A stretch of 64,000 nt of DNA from Paenibacillus_AA sp045062745 (lineage in GTDB: Bacteria > Bacillota > Bacilli > Paenibacillales > NBRC-103111), in NCBI RefSeq assembly GCF_045062745.1, contig NZ_JBJGED010000005.1, positions 62,001-126,000 on the forward strand, given 5' to 3'. A model generated the notes under the pieces. It saw nothing but the letters and a program-made list of their open reading frames with translations, was not told where the DNA came from and did no database searches. The position numbers were made by a program, and so were the translations under genes. Positions 8,264-16,842 of the stretch are shown piece after piece (position 1 is the stretch's first letter; each line of letters starts with the position of its first letter).

Positions 8264-9202
8264 CTACTTCACATCGACAACGATGCTTTCGATCAGGCGC
8301 CCGTTCACGAACGGCAACAATCGCCATAAACCGGGTTCTGGGAGTGACATCGAGGAAGGGAAGTGACGGTCGGCCCCATTATTCTCACCGGCAAGCGCAT
8401 CAGCGGAGAAGACGTCGATCATCTGGTCGTCGCCTTGTTTCACCGCTTTCACGACGAATTTGCCGTTTAATTCCTCCGGCGGCCCCCAGAAATGCCACAT
8501 GTATTTATTCGTCTTGCCGGCTAAAAAGCCGGGATCAATGAATCCCACTTTGTTCGCCACCCCCCTCATGAGATAGGTGCCGGATCGGAATTCCGGGCTG
8601 ACTTCCCATGAAGGCTCCTGAACGGTCAGTTCGACGTTCGCATACGCTTGGCCGTCCAGCTCGAACTCATACCGCCATATTCCGCCGAGAGGCAGCGCGA
8701 ACCGGGCGGTGAAGCGCCCCAAGCTCGGGTATCCGGGACTAGGCTCGGTGACAACCGTAGGGGGGATCGCTTGAACCGATTGTCCCGAACGCACATGGAC
8801 GGCGCGGAGCGCCAGCCGCTTGCCTTGGAAAGCTTCGAACGGAGCCGTGAACGAGAACATATACCCTGCGGTTTTGCCGGCTTGCAGCTCCGGATCGGGA
8901 AAAGCGGAGAGCAGCAGCTTCCCGTGATCGTAGTATTGAGTCTTCTCTATAATTCTGGAGCCCGGGGGTGGTGAGTCTATACGGGCTTTCTCGTCATGAG
9001 GCAGCGCCAGCAAGGCGATCAGAAGCGAAGCCCCGACGGTGAGCAGGGAGGCGGAGATCAGGAATCCTTTTCGCTTGGACCGGCGCTTGGCAATCCGGCT
9101 TATCACCTTCGCTTGCCGGTCGGCAGTGAAACGTGTTTTGACGAATGGAGACGGCTTCATCCGCTCCGCCCATACCCATTGCGGCTGTTCGTTCGGCTCC
9201 AT
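8264..9202 (-). CDS. Probable anti-sigma factor, single-pass membrane protein
   Basis: A 312-residue protein. The cytoplasmic N-terminus (about residues 1-60) is basic and lacks a zinc-binding HxxxCxxC motif. One transmembrane helix (about 60-82, GFLISASLLTVGASLLIALLAL) leads to an extracytoplasmic domain of about 225 residues, with two beta-rich halves containing WRYEFELDGQAYANVEL and KTNKYMWHFWGPP; the second half resembles the Bacillus YhfM/DUF4871 type, from memory. The anti-sigma role is inferred from its place four bases after the ECF sigma gene and its topology. I start at ATG 9202, after AAAGGAG, rather than at a farther in-frame start inside the sigma gene. Confidence 0.65.
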   Translation of the reverse strand: MEPNEQPQWVWAERMKPSPFVKTRFTADRQAKVISRIAKRRSKRKGFLISASLLTVGASLLIALLALPHDEKARIDSPPPGSRIIEKTQYYDHGKLLLSAFPDPELQAGKTAGYMFSFTAPFEAFQGKRLALRAVHVRSGQSVQAIPPTVVTEPSPGYPSLGRFTARFALPLGGIWRYEFELDGQAYANVELTVQEPSWEVSPEFRSGTYLMRGVANKVGFIDPGFLAGKTNKYMWHFWGPPEELNGKFVVKAVKQGDDQMIDVFSADALAGENNGADRHFPSSMSLPEPGLWRLLPFVNGRLIESIVVDVK

Positions 9203-9206
9203 GGCT

Positions 9207-9758
9207 TCAATCTCCTTTCCGCGCATCGTCCATGTACTCGGCAAGCTTGTTTTTCGCCCGGTTCGCTCGGGACTTGACCGTACCTTCGGACACCTGCAGC
9301 ATTCCCGCGATTTCTTTGACGGACAACCCATAATGATATGACAGGATGAGAACCTCGCGGAATTTGCGAGGCAGCTTCATCACTTGCGTCCACAATTCCC
9401 GGCTCTCCAGCCGGTCGAACAGCACCTGCTCCGCGGAGGGAGCCTGCTGCCCGGGGAAGAGGACGCCGAGAAGCGTTACTTTCCGGATAAACGAGCTTTT
9501 CATATAATTCAACGACTTGTTGCGTGTGATCGTGAGCAGCCAGCTTTTCACGGAGCAATCCCTACGGAAGGCGTAGAGCCGCGTATAGGCGATCAGGAAC
9601 ACATCTTGGGCAATATCATCGGCCAGATCGGACCGGCGCGTCAGGAAATAAGCGAACTTCCACACATCTTCGCCATACGTGACCATTAAGTCGCGGAGCA
9701 CTTCATCCCGGTCGAACCCAGGCGCTAGATGCTGCAAGTAATGGGGATCGGAGTCCAA
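9207..9758 (-). CDS. ECF-type RNA polymerase sigma factor
   Basis: A 183-residue sigma-70 family protein with region 2 (about residues 25-95; DLADDIAQDVFLIAYTRLY and the WLLTITRNKSLNYMK block that contacts the -10) and region 4 (about 120-170; LPRKFREVLILSYHYGLSVKEIAGMLQVSEGTVKSR in the middle of the helix-turn-helix). It should direct polymerase to a small regulon, kept inactive by the membrane protein encoded next. The start is TTG at 9758 after GAGGTGATC. A matching ECF-like promoter lies upstream, suggesting autoregulation. Confidence 0.92.
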   Translation of the reverse strand: MDSDPHYLQHLAPGFDRDEVLRDLMVTYGEDVWKFAYFLTRRSDLADDIAQDVFLIAYTRLYAFRRDCSVKSWLLTITRNKSLNYMKSSFIRKVTLLGVLFPGQQAPSAEQVLFDRLESRELWTQVMKLPRKFREVLILSYHYGLSVKEIAGMLQVSEGTVKSRANRAKNKLAEYMDDARKGD

Positions 9759-9776
9759 GTTGAGATCACCTCACCA

Positions 9777-9807
9777 TATAAGACCACTCAACTCGAAAAA
9801 AGTTCCC
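9777..9807 (-). promoter_or_regulatory. Candidate ECF (autoregulatory) promoter
   Basis: On minus, GGGAAC (9807-9802) followed by a T-run, a 17-base gap and GTCTTATA (9784-9777). The GGAAC-type -35 with a following T-run is typical of promoters read by Firmicute ECF sigma factors. The stretch lies directly before the sigma gene. Confidence 0.4.
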
Positions 9808-9869
9808 GAAACTGACGAAGGAAGCATCTGGATTGGATAGGCTCGTTCAAGTGCTGCGGGCGTCGCCCG

Positions 9870-11093
9870 TCAAGGTGTAGGCTGATGAAGCACGGCATGA
9901 ATACGCTCGCAGGCCCATTCGAGCTCCTCTCGCGTAATGACGAGCGGAGGGGCGAGCCGGATGATATTGCCGTGCGTCTCTTTGCAGAGTACGCCTGCCA
10001 ACATGAGCTGCTCGCAGTAGGGTCTTGCCGGCACCGACAGCTCGAGGGCGATGAACAATCCGCGGCCTCGGACTTCGGTCAGGTGCGGGTTGCGAACGGC
10101 GGACAGCCGCTGCAGGAAGTAGGCGCCCAGCTCCGCCGAGCGCTCGGCGAGGTTCTCGTCTCGCATCACTTGCAGGGCGGAAGTCGCAACCGCGCAGGCT
10201 AACGGGTTGCCGCCGAAGGTCGAACCGTGTGAGCCCGGGTCGAACACGCCGAGCACTTCGCGGTCGGAGGCTACTGCGGAGATGGGGAATACCCCGCCCC
10301 CGAGCGCTTTGCCGAGGATGTAGACGTCCGGGACGACGTCTTCCCAGTCACAGGCGAAACGGCGGCCGGTTCGTCCGAAGCCGGTCTGGATCTCGTCGGC
10401 GACGGTGAGGACGTTATGGCGGCGGCACAGGTCGACGGCTTCGCAAACATAGCCCTCGCGAGGAATGCGGATGCCGGACTCGCCCTGGATCGGCTCGAAC
10501 AGGAACGCCGCCGTGTTCGGACGAATCGCTTGCTGCAACGCTTGGATGTCGCCGAACGGGATGCTGGTGAACCCGGGTGTGAAGGGGCCGAAGCCGCGCC
10601 GGTACTCCGGGGACGATGAGAATGAGGTCACCGTGATCGTCCGGCCGTGGAAATTGCCGTCGCAGACGATAATTTCGGCCTGCCCCTCCGGGATGCCCTT
10701 GACATCGCAGGCCCAGCGGCGCACGGCTTTCAAGGCCGTCTCGACCGCCTCGGCACCCGTGTTCATCGGCAAGAGCTTCGGCTTTCCCGTATACGCGGCG
10801 AGCTGCTCCAGGAACGGGCCCATTGGCTCGTTGTGGAACGCCCGCGAAGTGAGCGTCACCTTGTCCGCCTGCTCCTTCAGCGCCCGGATGATCGCTGGGT
10901 GGCGGTGTCCGTGATTCAGCGCCGAGTAGGCGCTCAGCATATCCATATAACGCCGGCCGTCGGCATCTTCCACCCAAACCCCTTTGGCCCGGGAGATGAC
11001 GATCGGGAGCGGATGGTAGTTAGAGGCGCCATAGATCTCCGTTTGCTTTATCGCACGGGAAGAGAGTGGCCCTGATTCAATTGGCTCTTCCAT
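9870..11093 (-). CDS. rocD: Ornithine aminotransferase
   Basis: A 407-residue class-III PLP aminotransferase converting ornithine and 2-oxoglutarate to glutamate-5-semialdehyde and glutamate. The N-terminus (YGASNYHPLPIVISRAKGVWV) is diagnostic of RocD rather than ArgD. LGKALGGGVFP carries the PLP-binding lysine and DEIQTGFGRTG the PLP aspartate region. It starts 17 bases after the rocF stop (GGAGG ahead of ATG 11093), so it is the last gene of the putB-rocF-rocD operon. Its product feeds the P5C dehydrogenase encoded divergently. Only a weak GC hairpin without a T-run was seen downstream. Confidence 0.95.
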   Translation of the reverse strand: MEEPIESGPLSSRAIKQTEIYGASNYHPLPIVISRAKGVWVEDADGRRYMDMLSAYSALNHGHRHPAIIRALKEQADKVTLTSRAFHNEPMGPFLEQLAAYTGKPKLLPMNTGAEAVETALKAVRRWACDVKGIPEGQAEIIVCDGNFHGRTITVTSFSSSPEYRRGFGPFTPGFTSIPFGDIQALQQAIRPNTAAFLFEPIQGESGIRIPREGYVCEAVDLCRRHNVLTVADEIQTGFGRTGRRFACDWEDVVPDVYILGKALGGGVFPISAVASDREVLGVFDPGSHGSTFGGNPLACAVATSALQVMRDENLAERSAELGAYFLQRLSAVRNPHLTEVRGRGLFIALELSVPARPYCEQLMLAGVLCKETHGNIIRLAPPLVITREELEWACERIHAVLHQPTP

Positions 11094-11110
11094 AGGTCAT
11101 CCTCCACTTC

Positions 11111-12037
11111 TCACAAGATTTGCTGTCCCAGCAAAGAGCAGATAAGCCCAACGGCGAGGTGCGCCGTCTTCTCGTTCACATCCAGTGCGGGATTCACCTC
11201 CACGAATTCGGCGGACGTGACGATCCCGGCTTCGTACAGCAGCTCGAGGGCCAGATGCGCCTCGCGGAAGCTGAGCCCGCCGTTCACCGCCGTTCCGGTC
11301 CCGGGAGCTTCGAGCGGATCGAGGCAGTCTACGTCGAAGCTGAGGTGTACGCCGTCCGTTCCCGTACTAACACGCTCCATCGCTTCCTCCATGACACGGC
11401 CGATCCCTTTGCGATCGATGTCGTGCATCGTATAGCACGTGATGCCTTGGGAGCGGATGAACGTCTTCTCGGCAGGATCGAGCGAGCGCACTCCGATGAG
11501 AACGATATGCTCCGGCTTGATTTTGGGAGAGTCGCCTCGGATCCCGGTGAGAGCGGGGTGCCCCAACCCGAGACTGACCGCGAGCGACATGCCGTGTATG
11601 TTGCCGGAGGGGGTCGAATGCTCGGTGTTCAGATCGGAATGGGCATCGAACCAGATGACGCCCAAATTCCGGTAATGGTCCGCCAGGCCGGCGATCGTAC
11701 CGATGGCGATGCTGTGGTCTCCGCCCAGCACGAGGGGAAATCGCTTGCCGGCCGCGGCTTGCGCGACCGATTCCGCAAGCGCCGCATTCACCTGCTCCAC
11801 CTCCGCCAAGTACCGGAGCGTCGAGCTCGCTGCAGAGAGCGAAGCGTCGGGAGTGGCGAACGGAATGTGTCCCGGAACGGGGATGTCCCCCCGGTCGAGC
11901 ATCGGGACGTTCAACTGCTGCAAGCGGCATTCCAATCCCGCCCGCATAATCGCACCTGGCCCCAAGCTCGCTCCACGGCGACCGGCGCCCAGATCGAACG
12001 GAACGCGGATCGTTTCGACCGTACCGACGTATGGCAT
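11111..12037 (-). CDS. rocF: Arginase
   Basis: A 308-residue ureohydrolase that splits arginine into ornithine and urea. All binuclear manganese motifs are present: GGDHSI, WFDAHSDLN and SFDVDCLDP. Length agrees with Bacillus RocF. I start at ATG 12037, whose GGAGG lies over the end of the proline dehydrogenase gene, so translation of the two is probably coupled. The product ornithine is the substrate of the next gene, rocD. Confidence 0.95.
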   Translation of the reverse strand: MPYVGTVETIRVPFDLGAGRRGASLGPGAIMRAGLECRLQQLNVPMLDRGDIPVPGHIPFATPDASLSAASSTLRYLAEVEQVNAALAESVAQAAAGKRFPLVLGGDHSIAIGTIAGLADHYRNLGVIWFDAHSDLNTEHSTPSGNIHGMSLAVSLGLGHPALTGIRGDSPKIKPEHIVLIGVRSLDPAEKTFIRSQGITCYTMHDIDRKGIGRVMEEAMERVSTGTDGVHLSFDVDCLDPLEAPGTGTAVNGGLSFREAHLALELLYEAGIVTSAEFVEVNPALDVNEKTAHLAVGLICSLLGQQIL

Positions 12038-12045
12038 ATCGATCA

Positions 12046-12981
12046 CTACCTCCTGATCATATTTTTCAATACGAACAACAGGTTGGCCGGCCTCTCGGCC
12101 AAGCGCCGGACGAAGTACGGATACCACATCCGGCCATAAGGCACGTAGCAGCGGATTTTGTAGCCTTCCCTCGCGAGACGCTCTTGCATCGTCGCCCGCA
12201 CGCCATACAGCATTTGAAATTCGAAGGAGCTTCGCGGGATGCGCTCGCGGATCACCAAATCTTTCACCCAGTCGATGATGGCTTCGTCATGCGTCGCTAT
12301 TGCCGTGTACCCCATCCGGCTGCGCAAGCGCGAGCCGATCATGCGCTTGAAGTTCGCGTCCACATCCGCCTTCAGCGGGTAGGCGATGTGCCTCGACTCC
12401 TTGTAGGCGCCTTTGACCAGCCGCAGATTGTAAGTGCGCAGTCGGCGTACATCTTCTTCGGTTCGGTACAAGCTCGCTTGCAGAACCGTACCCACATTGG
12501 TGAGACCTTCGCCGTGCAACCGGCGCATGATGTCGATCGTGGCGTCGGTGTAAAGCGAATTTTCCATATCGAGCCGGACAAAATTGCCGAGCGCCCGCGC
12601 CTTCACCACAATGCTGCGAATGTAAGCCAAGCATGCTTGCGGATCGAGCGCCAGCCCCATCTGGGTCGGCTTCAGAGATACGTTGGCGTTCACCCCGGAG
12701 TCGCGGATGCCGTCCAACAGGAGCCAATATTGTTCGCGGTACGAATCCGCTTCTTCCAAGCGGCGGATGCCTTCTCCCAGATGGTCGAGCGTCGCGACAA
12801 TGCCTTGGGCGTTCAGCCAGCGGACTTGCCTCAGCGCTTCCTCCAGCGTCTCGCCGGCGACGAATTTACCCGCTCCGAGCTGCAGCCCGTACTTTAACGC
12901 CAACGACTCGATCGCCCGGTTCCCGGCCAATGCCAAGAGCGAGGAGCGAAACAGCTTATTGCCGATATTTCCGAGTTCCAT
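12046..12981 (-). CDS. putB: Proline dehydrogenase
   Basis: A 311-residue monofunctional FAD-dependent proline dehydrogenase (PRODH barrel), oxidising proline to delta-1-pyrroline-5-carboxylate. Visible family blocks are NVSLKPTQMGL, FVRLDMENS and LRLVKGAYKES near the middle, and YIRCYVPYG-like KIRCYVPYGRMW plus RRLAERPANLLFV at the end. It leads the minus-strand operon with rocF and rocD and faces rocA across a 170-base divergent region. Symbols putB and fadM are both used for this enzyme in Bacillus. RBS GGGGG precedes ATG 12981. Confidence 0.92.
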   Translation of the reverse strand: MELGNIGNKLFRSSLLALAGNRAIESLALKYGLQLGAGKFVAGETLEEALRQVRWLNAQGIVATLDHLGEGIRRLEEADSYREQYWLLLDGIRDSGVNANVSLKPTQMGLALDPQACLAYIRSIVVKARALGNFVRLDMENSLYTDATIDIMRRLHGEGLTNVGTVLQASLYRTEEDVRRLRTYNLRLVKGAYKESRHIAYPLKADVDANFKRMIGSRLRSRMGYTAIATHDEAIIDWVKDLVIRERIPRSSFEFQMLYGVRATMQERLAREGYKIRCYVPYGRMWYPYFVRRLAERPANLLFVLKNMIRR

Positions 12982-13101
12982 CTTTTTTCATCCCCCTTAC
13001 TTGTGACTGACCCGAGTGCGAATTGATCGGATATTTCAGATAATTCAGTGTATTAACGGGCGGCCTTTAAAGTGCTTCGCATGTTTGCCGTACCTTTCTC
13101 T

Positions 13102-13107
13102 TACAAT
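13102..13107 (+). promoter_or_regulatory. Candidate -10 element of rocA
   Basis: TACAAT lies 45 bases before the rocA start. No convincing -35 and no -12/-24 (SigL) pair were found in the 170-base divergent region, so the site is tentative. Confidence 0.25.
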
Positions 13108-13151
13108 GTTGTATGGACCAAAAACGTGAAACGACAAGGGAGGGCATCCTC

Positions 13152-14702
13152 ATGCTGGAACCGTACCGCAATGAGCCGTTTACCGATTTTACCCTGGAGT
13201 CGAACCGACAAGCGTTCGCCGCCGCCTTGCGGCAAGTGGGTGCCGAGCTGGGCCGGGAATACGGCCCTGTCATCGGAGGAGAGCGGGTGTCCGCAGGCGG
13301 GCGCCGGGCGAGCTCGATCAACCCGGCAGATACGCAGCAAGTGGTGGGCATCGTCGCACAGGCAGATCGGGCCTTAGCCGAACGAGCGATTCAAGCGGCG
13401 GCCGGAGCGTTCGAGACATGGAAGCGAGTGCCGCCGAGTGCCCGGGCCCGCTGCTTGTACAAAGCCGCGGCCCTGCTGCGTCGCCGCAAGCACGAGTTCT
13501 CCGCCTGGATGGTGTACGAGGCCGGCAAGAGCTGGACGGAATCGGACATCGATACCGCCGAAGCGATCGACTTCATGGAGTTTTACGGGAGGGAGATGGA
13601 ACGCCTTGCCGAGAGGCAGCCACTGACGCGCATTCCCGGCGAAGACAACGAGCTCACTTACATTCCGCTCGGCGTCGGTGTCATCATTCCGCCGTGGAAT
13701 TTCCCGCTCGCGATTATGGCCGGCATGACGACGTCCGCAATCGTATGCGGCAATACGGTCGTCCTGAAGCCCGCCAGCCCTACGCCGGTCATCGCGGCGA
13801 AGTTCGTCGCGCTGCTGGAGGAAGCGGGCGTCCCAGCGGGGGTCGTGAATTATTTGCCGGGATCGGGGAGCGAAGTCGGGGATTACCTTGTGGACCATTC
13901 GCAGACACGGTTCATCAGCTTCACCGGGTCGCGGGAGGTGGGCCTTCGCATCAACGAACGGGCCGCCAAGACGAATCCGGGGCAGAAGTGGATCAAGCGG
14001 GTCATCGCCGAGATGGGCGGCAAGGATACGATTATCGTCGACAGCGACTGCGATCTCGACCTCGCCGCGGAAGCGGTCACCCTGTCGGCGTTCGGCTTCT
14101 CCGGGCAGAAATGTTCGGCTTGCTCCCGGGTCGTCGCCTTGCGAGAAGTCCACGATGCCCTGTTAGAGAAAGTAGTCGCGCGCACCCGCCAGCTCATCGT
14201 AGGTCAGCCGCTAGAGCCCTCCACCTACATGGGGCCGGTGATTGACGACAAGGCGATGGGCAAAATTATGGGCTACATCGAAATCGGGCGGGAGGAAGGA
14301 ACCATCGTGCTGGGCGGCGGACAAGGCGACCCGCGCGGCTATTATGTCGAGCCGACGATTATAGCCGATGTCGCGCCTGAGGCGAGAGTGGCGCAGGAGG
14401 AAATATTTGGGCCCGTACTGGTCTTCCACCGAGCGGAGACGTTCGACGAGGCGATCGCGATCGCGAACCGGACCGAATATGGATTGACCGGTGCCGTGAT
14501 CTCGCGGAACAGGGCCCACTTGGAGCGGGCACGTGACGAGTTCCATGTCGGCAATCTGTACTTCAACCGCAAGTGCACCGGTGCATTGGTCGGAGTGCAC
14601 CCGTTCGGCGGATTCAATATGTCGGGCACCGATTCCAAGGCCGGCGGCCGCGACTATTTGCTGCTGTTCACGCAAGCCAAAGTCGTGTCTGAAAAGCTGT
14701 AG
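13152..14702 (+). CDS. rocA: L-glutamate gamma-semialdehyde (P5C) dehydrogenase
   Basis: A 516-residue NAD-dependent aldehyde dehydrogenase of the RocA/PutC subfamily, oxidising P5C (glutamate semialdehyde) to glutamate, the common end of arginine and proline breakdown. IPPWNFPLAI and FTGSREVG are NAD-binding blocks, EMGGKD holds the general-base glutamate and GQKCSACSR the nucleophilic cysteine; the C-terminus GGFNMSGTDSKAGG is typical. ATG 13152 follows GGGAGG and gives the usual 515-residue length; an in-frame ATG at 13113 would overlap the promoter region. It is divergent from putB-rocF-rocD. Confidence 0.95.
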   Translation: MLEPYRNEPFTDFTLESNRQAFAAALRQVGAELGREYGPVIGGERVSAGGRRASSINPADTQQVVGIVAQADRALAERAIQAAAGAFETWKRVPPSARARCLYKAAALLRRRKHEFSAWMVYEAGKSWTESDIDTAEAIDFMEFYGREMERLAERQPLTRIPGEDNELTYIPLGVGVIIPPWNFPLAIMAGMTTSAIVCGNTVVLKPASPTPVIAAKFVALLEEAGVPAGVVNYLPGSGSEVGDYLVDHSQTRFISFTGSREVGLRINERAAKTNPGQKWIKRVIAEMGGKDTIIVDSDCDLDLAAEAVTLSAFGFSGQKCSACSRVVALREVHDALLEKVVARTRQLIVGQPLEPSTYMGPVIDDKAMGKIMGYIEIGREEGTIVLGGGQGDPRGYYVEPTIIADVAPEARVAQEEIFGPVLVFHRAETFDEAIAIANRTEYGLTGAVISRNRAHLERARDEFHVGNLYFNRKCTGALVGVHPFGGFNMSGTDSKAGGRDYLLLFTQAKVVSEKL

Positions 14703-14727
14703 TTATCGCATAGACACCGTACGGAGA

Positions 14728-14757
14728 AAGCACTCGTCAGAGTGCTTATTCCTTTTG
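14728..14757 (+). terminator. Terminator of rocA
   Basis: AAGCACTC (14728-14735) pairs with GAGTGCTT (14740-14747) around GTCA, followed by ATTCCTTTT. Confidence 0.75.
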
Positions 14758-14770
14758 GAATGAGCTGCAC

Positions 14771-14798
14771 TTGATTTCAATCGGAGCTATGGTAGACT
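14771..14798 (+). promoter_or_regulatory. Candidate vegetative promoter of the DinB pseudogene
   Basis: TTGATT (14771-14776), 16-base spacer, TAGACT (14793-14798), followed by GGGAGG and the ATG at 14836. Confidence 0.4.
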
Positions 14799-14835
14799 TT
14801 TCCTAGCAGCAGGCAATAGGGAGGGAGCCGTTTCG

Positions 14836-15165
14836 ATGAATTTTGAACTGAAGGAAGCGATTGAGGTTCTGGAGAGTACGCCCCGCTTGTTGGAGCAGTT
14901 TTTATCCGGTTTGTCCGAGGCTTGGCTGCAACACCATGAAAAAGAAGGAACATGGAACGTCTCCGAAGTGGTCGAGCACCTCTAAGCCCATCTGGAATTA
15001 ACGGGCACCCACCATGCATTCGGGGAAGTGAGATTACGGGAATTGTTGTCCACCTGGGTTGTTCATGACCTAACACACCTCTCCCAAATCGTGAGAGTGA
15101 TGGCCGATCGATATAGGGAAGACGTGGGACCATGGAAAGCATACTTAGGGATCTTGAAGAAATAA
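14836..15165 (+). pseudogene. Decayed DinB-superfamily protein
   Basis: From ATG 14836 (after GGGAGG) the frame encodes 49 residues beginning MNFELKEAIEVLESTP, then a TAA at 14983-14985. The same frame continues for 59 more codons to a TAA at 15163, containing GEVRLRELLSTWVVHDLTH, a typical DinB C-terminal helix with the HxxxH metal ligands. Intact relatives are about 160-170 residues, with a further metal-ligand helix and linker between VEHL and LELTGTH. About 60 residues are therefore missing exactly where the stop lies. I read it as an internal deletion plus a stop, not a sequencing error. Confidence 0.75.
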
Positions 15166-15232
15166 TAGTTAGGAATGCATGTTGAACCGCAATAAACGAT
15201 GGCAAAATGACCGAAAAGAAGAAGGAGTTACG

Positions 15233-16702
15233 ATGACAAAAGCAATCATAGAGACCGGTTGGAACTTCGACAACAGCTATGCCCGACTGCCGGAATCTTT
15301 ATTTTCCAAACTCAACCCTACTCCCGTTCGCGCGCCCAGGCTGATCATGCTGAACGAACCGCTCGCTGCTGCACTTGGGCTGAACGCGGAAGCCTTGCAA
15401 GACGACGATGGCGTCGCCGTGCTGGCCGGGAACCGGATTCCCGAAGGGGCGTTGCCGCTCGCTCAAGCCTATGCAGGACATCAATTCGGGTATTTCACGA
15501 TGTTAGGGGACGGCCGGGCTCTGCTGCTCGGCGAACAGATCACTCCCAAGGGCGAGCGGTTCGATATTCAGCTGAAAGGTGCCGGCCGAACGCCATATTC
15601 CCGCCGTGGCGACGGCCGGGCGGCGCTTGGCCCGATGCTGCGCGAATACATCATCAGCGAAGCGATGCACGCGCTTGGGATCCCTACGACCCGCAGCCTG
15701 GCGGTCGTCGCGACCGGCGAATCGATCATCCGGGAAACCCATCTGCCGGGAGCAATCTTGACCCGAGTGGCAGCCAGCCATCTGCGTGTCGGCACGTTCC
15801 AATTTGTAGCCAAATGGGGCTCACGTCAGGATCTTCGCACTTTGGCGGATTACACGCTGCAAAGGCATTTTCCAGAAGCGGATGGCGAGGAGAACCGTTA
15901 TCTAACTTTGCTCCGGGAAGTCATCAAGCGACAGGCGGCCTTGATTGCCCAATGGCAGCTCGTCGGCTTTATTCACGGGGTGATGAACACCGACAACATG
16001 GCGCTCAGCGGTGAAACGATCGATTACGGTCCGTGCGCCTTCATGGACGCCTATAATCCGGACACGGTATTCAGCTCGATTGACTCGCAGGGCCGGTATG
16101 CCTACGGCAATCAACCGCCTATAGCCGCGTGGAATCTCGCGAGATTGGCGGAAGCTATGCTGCCGCTGCTGCATGACGACGAGGAGCAGGCCGTCCAGCT
16201 GGCGCAAGATGCGATCTCGGAGTTTGCCGAGTTGTTTCGCCGCCACTGGCTCGCGGGCATGAGGGCCAAACTGGGCCTGCTGAACGAAGAACCGCAGGAT
16301 GAATCTTTGATCGATGACCTTCTCGCGATGATGCACAAATATAGGGCCGACTATACGAATACATTCCGTGCCCTGACGTTCGATAAGCCCGGGGAGACCG
16401 TGCTGACCGGCACTCCGGAATTCGAGTCTTGGCATGCGCTGTGGCAGAAGAGACGGACTGATCAGACGGAACCGATGACCTCGTCCCATCAATTGATGCG
16501 CAACAGCAATCCGGCGATAATCCCTCGCAACCACCGGGTGGAAGAAGCACTGGAAGCCGCGGTTAACGATGGAGACTTCAGCGTGATGAAGCGTCTGTTG
16601 GAAGCGTTGGCGAGTCCTTACGCGCACACCCTGGAGCAAGAGGAATTCGCCGCCCCGCCCGAGAGCTGCGCCACTCCATACCGAACGTATTGCGGGACAT
16701 AA
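15233..16702 (+). CDS. selO: Protein adenylyltransferase SelO (UPF0061/YdiU)
   Basis: A 489-residue pseudokinase-fold enzyme that transfers AMP from ATP to Ser/Thr/Tyr residues of target proteins and is linked to redox control. Family blocks visible: AQAYAGHQFGYFTMLGDGRA, FDIQLKGAGRTPYSRRGDGRA, HGVMNTDNMALSGETIDYGPCAFMD (shown here only in part: HGVMNTDN and DYGPC, the metal-binding region) and the C-terminal PYRTYCGT. The terminal cysteine sits where some eukaryotic homologues carry selenocysteine. ATG 15233 follows GAAGGAG and gives the family N-terminus; an in-frame start at 15179 lacks a binding site. Confidence 0.93.
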   Translation: MTKAIIETGWNFDNSYARLPESLFSKLNPTPVRAPRLIMLNEPLAAALGLNAEALQDDDGVAVLAGNRIPEGALPLAQAYAGHQFGYFTMLGDGRALLLGEQITPKGERFDIQLKGAGRTPYSRRGDGRAALGPMLREYIISEAMHALGIPTTRSLAVVATGESIIRETHLPGAILTRVAASHLRVGTFQFVAKWGSRQDLRTLADYTLQRHFPEADGEENRYLTLLREVIKRQAALIAQWQLVGFIHGVMNTDNMALSGETIDYGPCAFMDAYNPDTVFSSIDSQGRYAYGNQPPIAAWNLARLAEAMLPLLHDDEEQAVQLAQDAISEFAELFRRHWLAGMRAKLGLLNEEPQDESLIDDLLAMMHKYRADYTNTFRALTFDKPGETVLTGTPEFESWHALWQKRRTDQTEPMTSSHQLMRNSNPAIIPRNHRVEEALEAAVNDGDFSVMKRLLEALASPYAHTLEQEEFAAPPESCATPYRTYCGT

Positions 16703-16711
16703 CCGTCCTTG

Positions 16712-16739
16712 AGGCCACTCCGTTGAGTGGCTTTTTTTC
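16712..16739 (+). terminator. Terminator of selO
   Basis: GCCACTC (16714-16720), loop CGTT, GAGTGGC (16725-16731), then seven T. Confidence 0.92.
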
Positions 16740-16757
16740 TGCGCTTCCATGCCCATT

Positions 16758-16790
16758 TTTCATATTGCTTTCATTTTTCCCTGCTATAGT
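16758..16790 (+). promoter_or_regulatory. Promoter of two-component system 1 with response-regulator-like direct repeats
   Basis: TTTCAT at 16758-16763 and again at 16769-16774 (11-bp period) lie where a -35 would be, ten bases before an extended -10 (TGC TATAGT, -10 at 16785-16790). This is the usual layout of an OmpR-family activator site, suggesting autoregulation. Confidence 0.5.
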
Positions 16791-16842
16791 TAGGTTATAA
16801 ACTTACGGAGGCCGACTGGTTCGGCCGAGGAGGAATCGTACA

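Noticed and set aside
9800..9870. Terminator after rocD
   Set aside because: A CGGGC/GCCCG hairpin exists at about 9856-9868 but is not followed by a T-run.
11120..12897. Plus-strand frames of 339 and 288 codons opposite rocF and putB
   Set aside because: Both are shadows of complete enzymes with all motifs on the minus strand.
12982..13151. SigL (-12/-24) promoter for the roc/put genes
   Set aside because: No TGGCAC-N5-TTGC pattern could be found on either strand of the divergent region.
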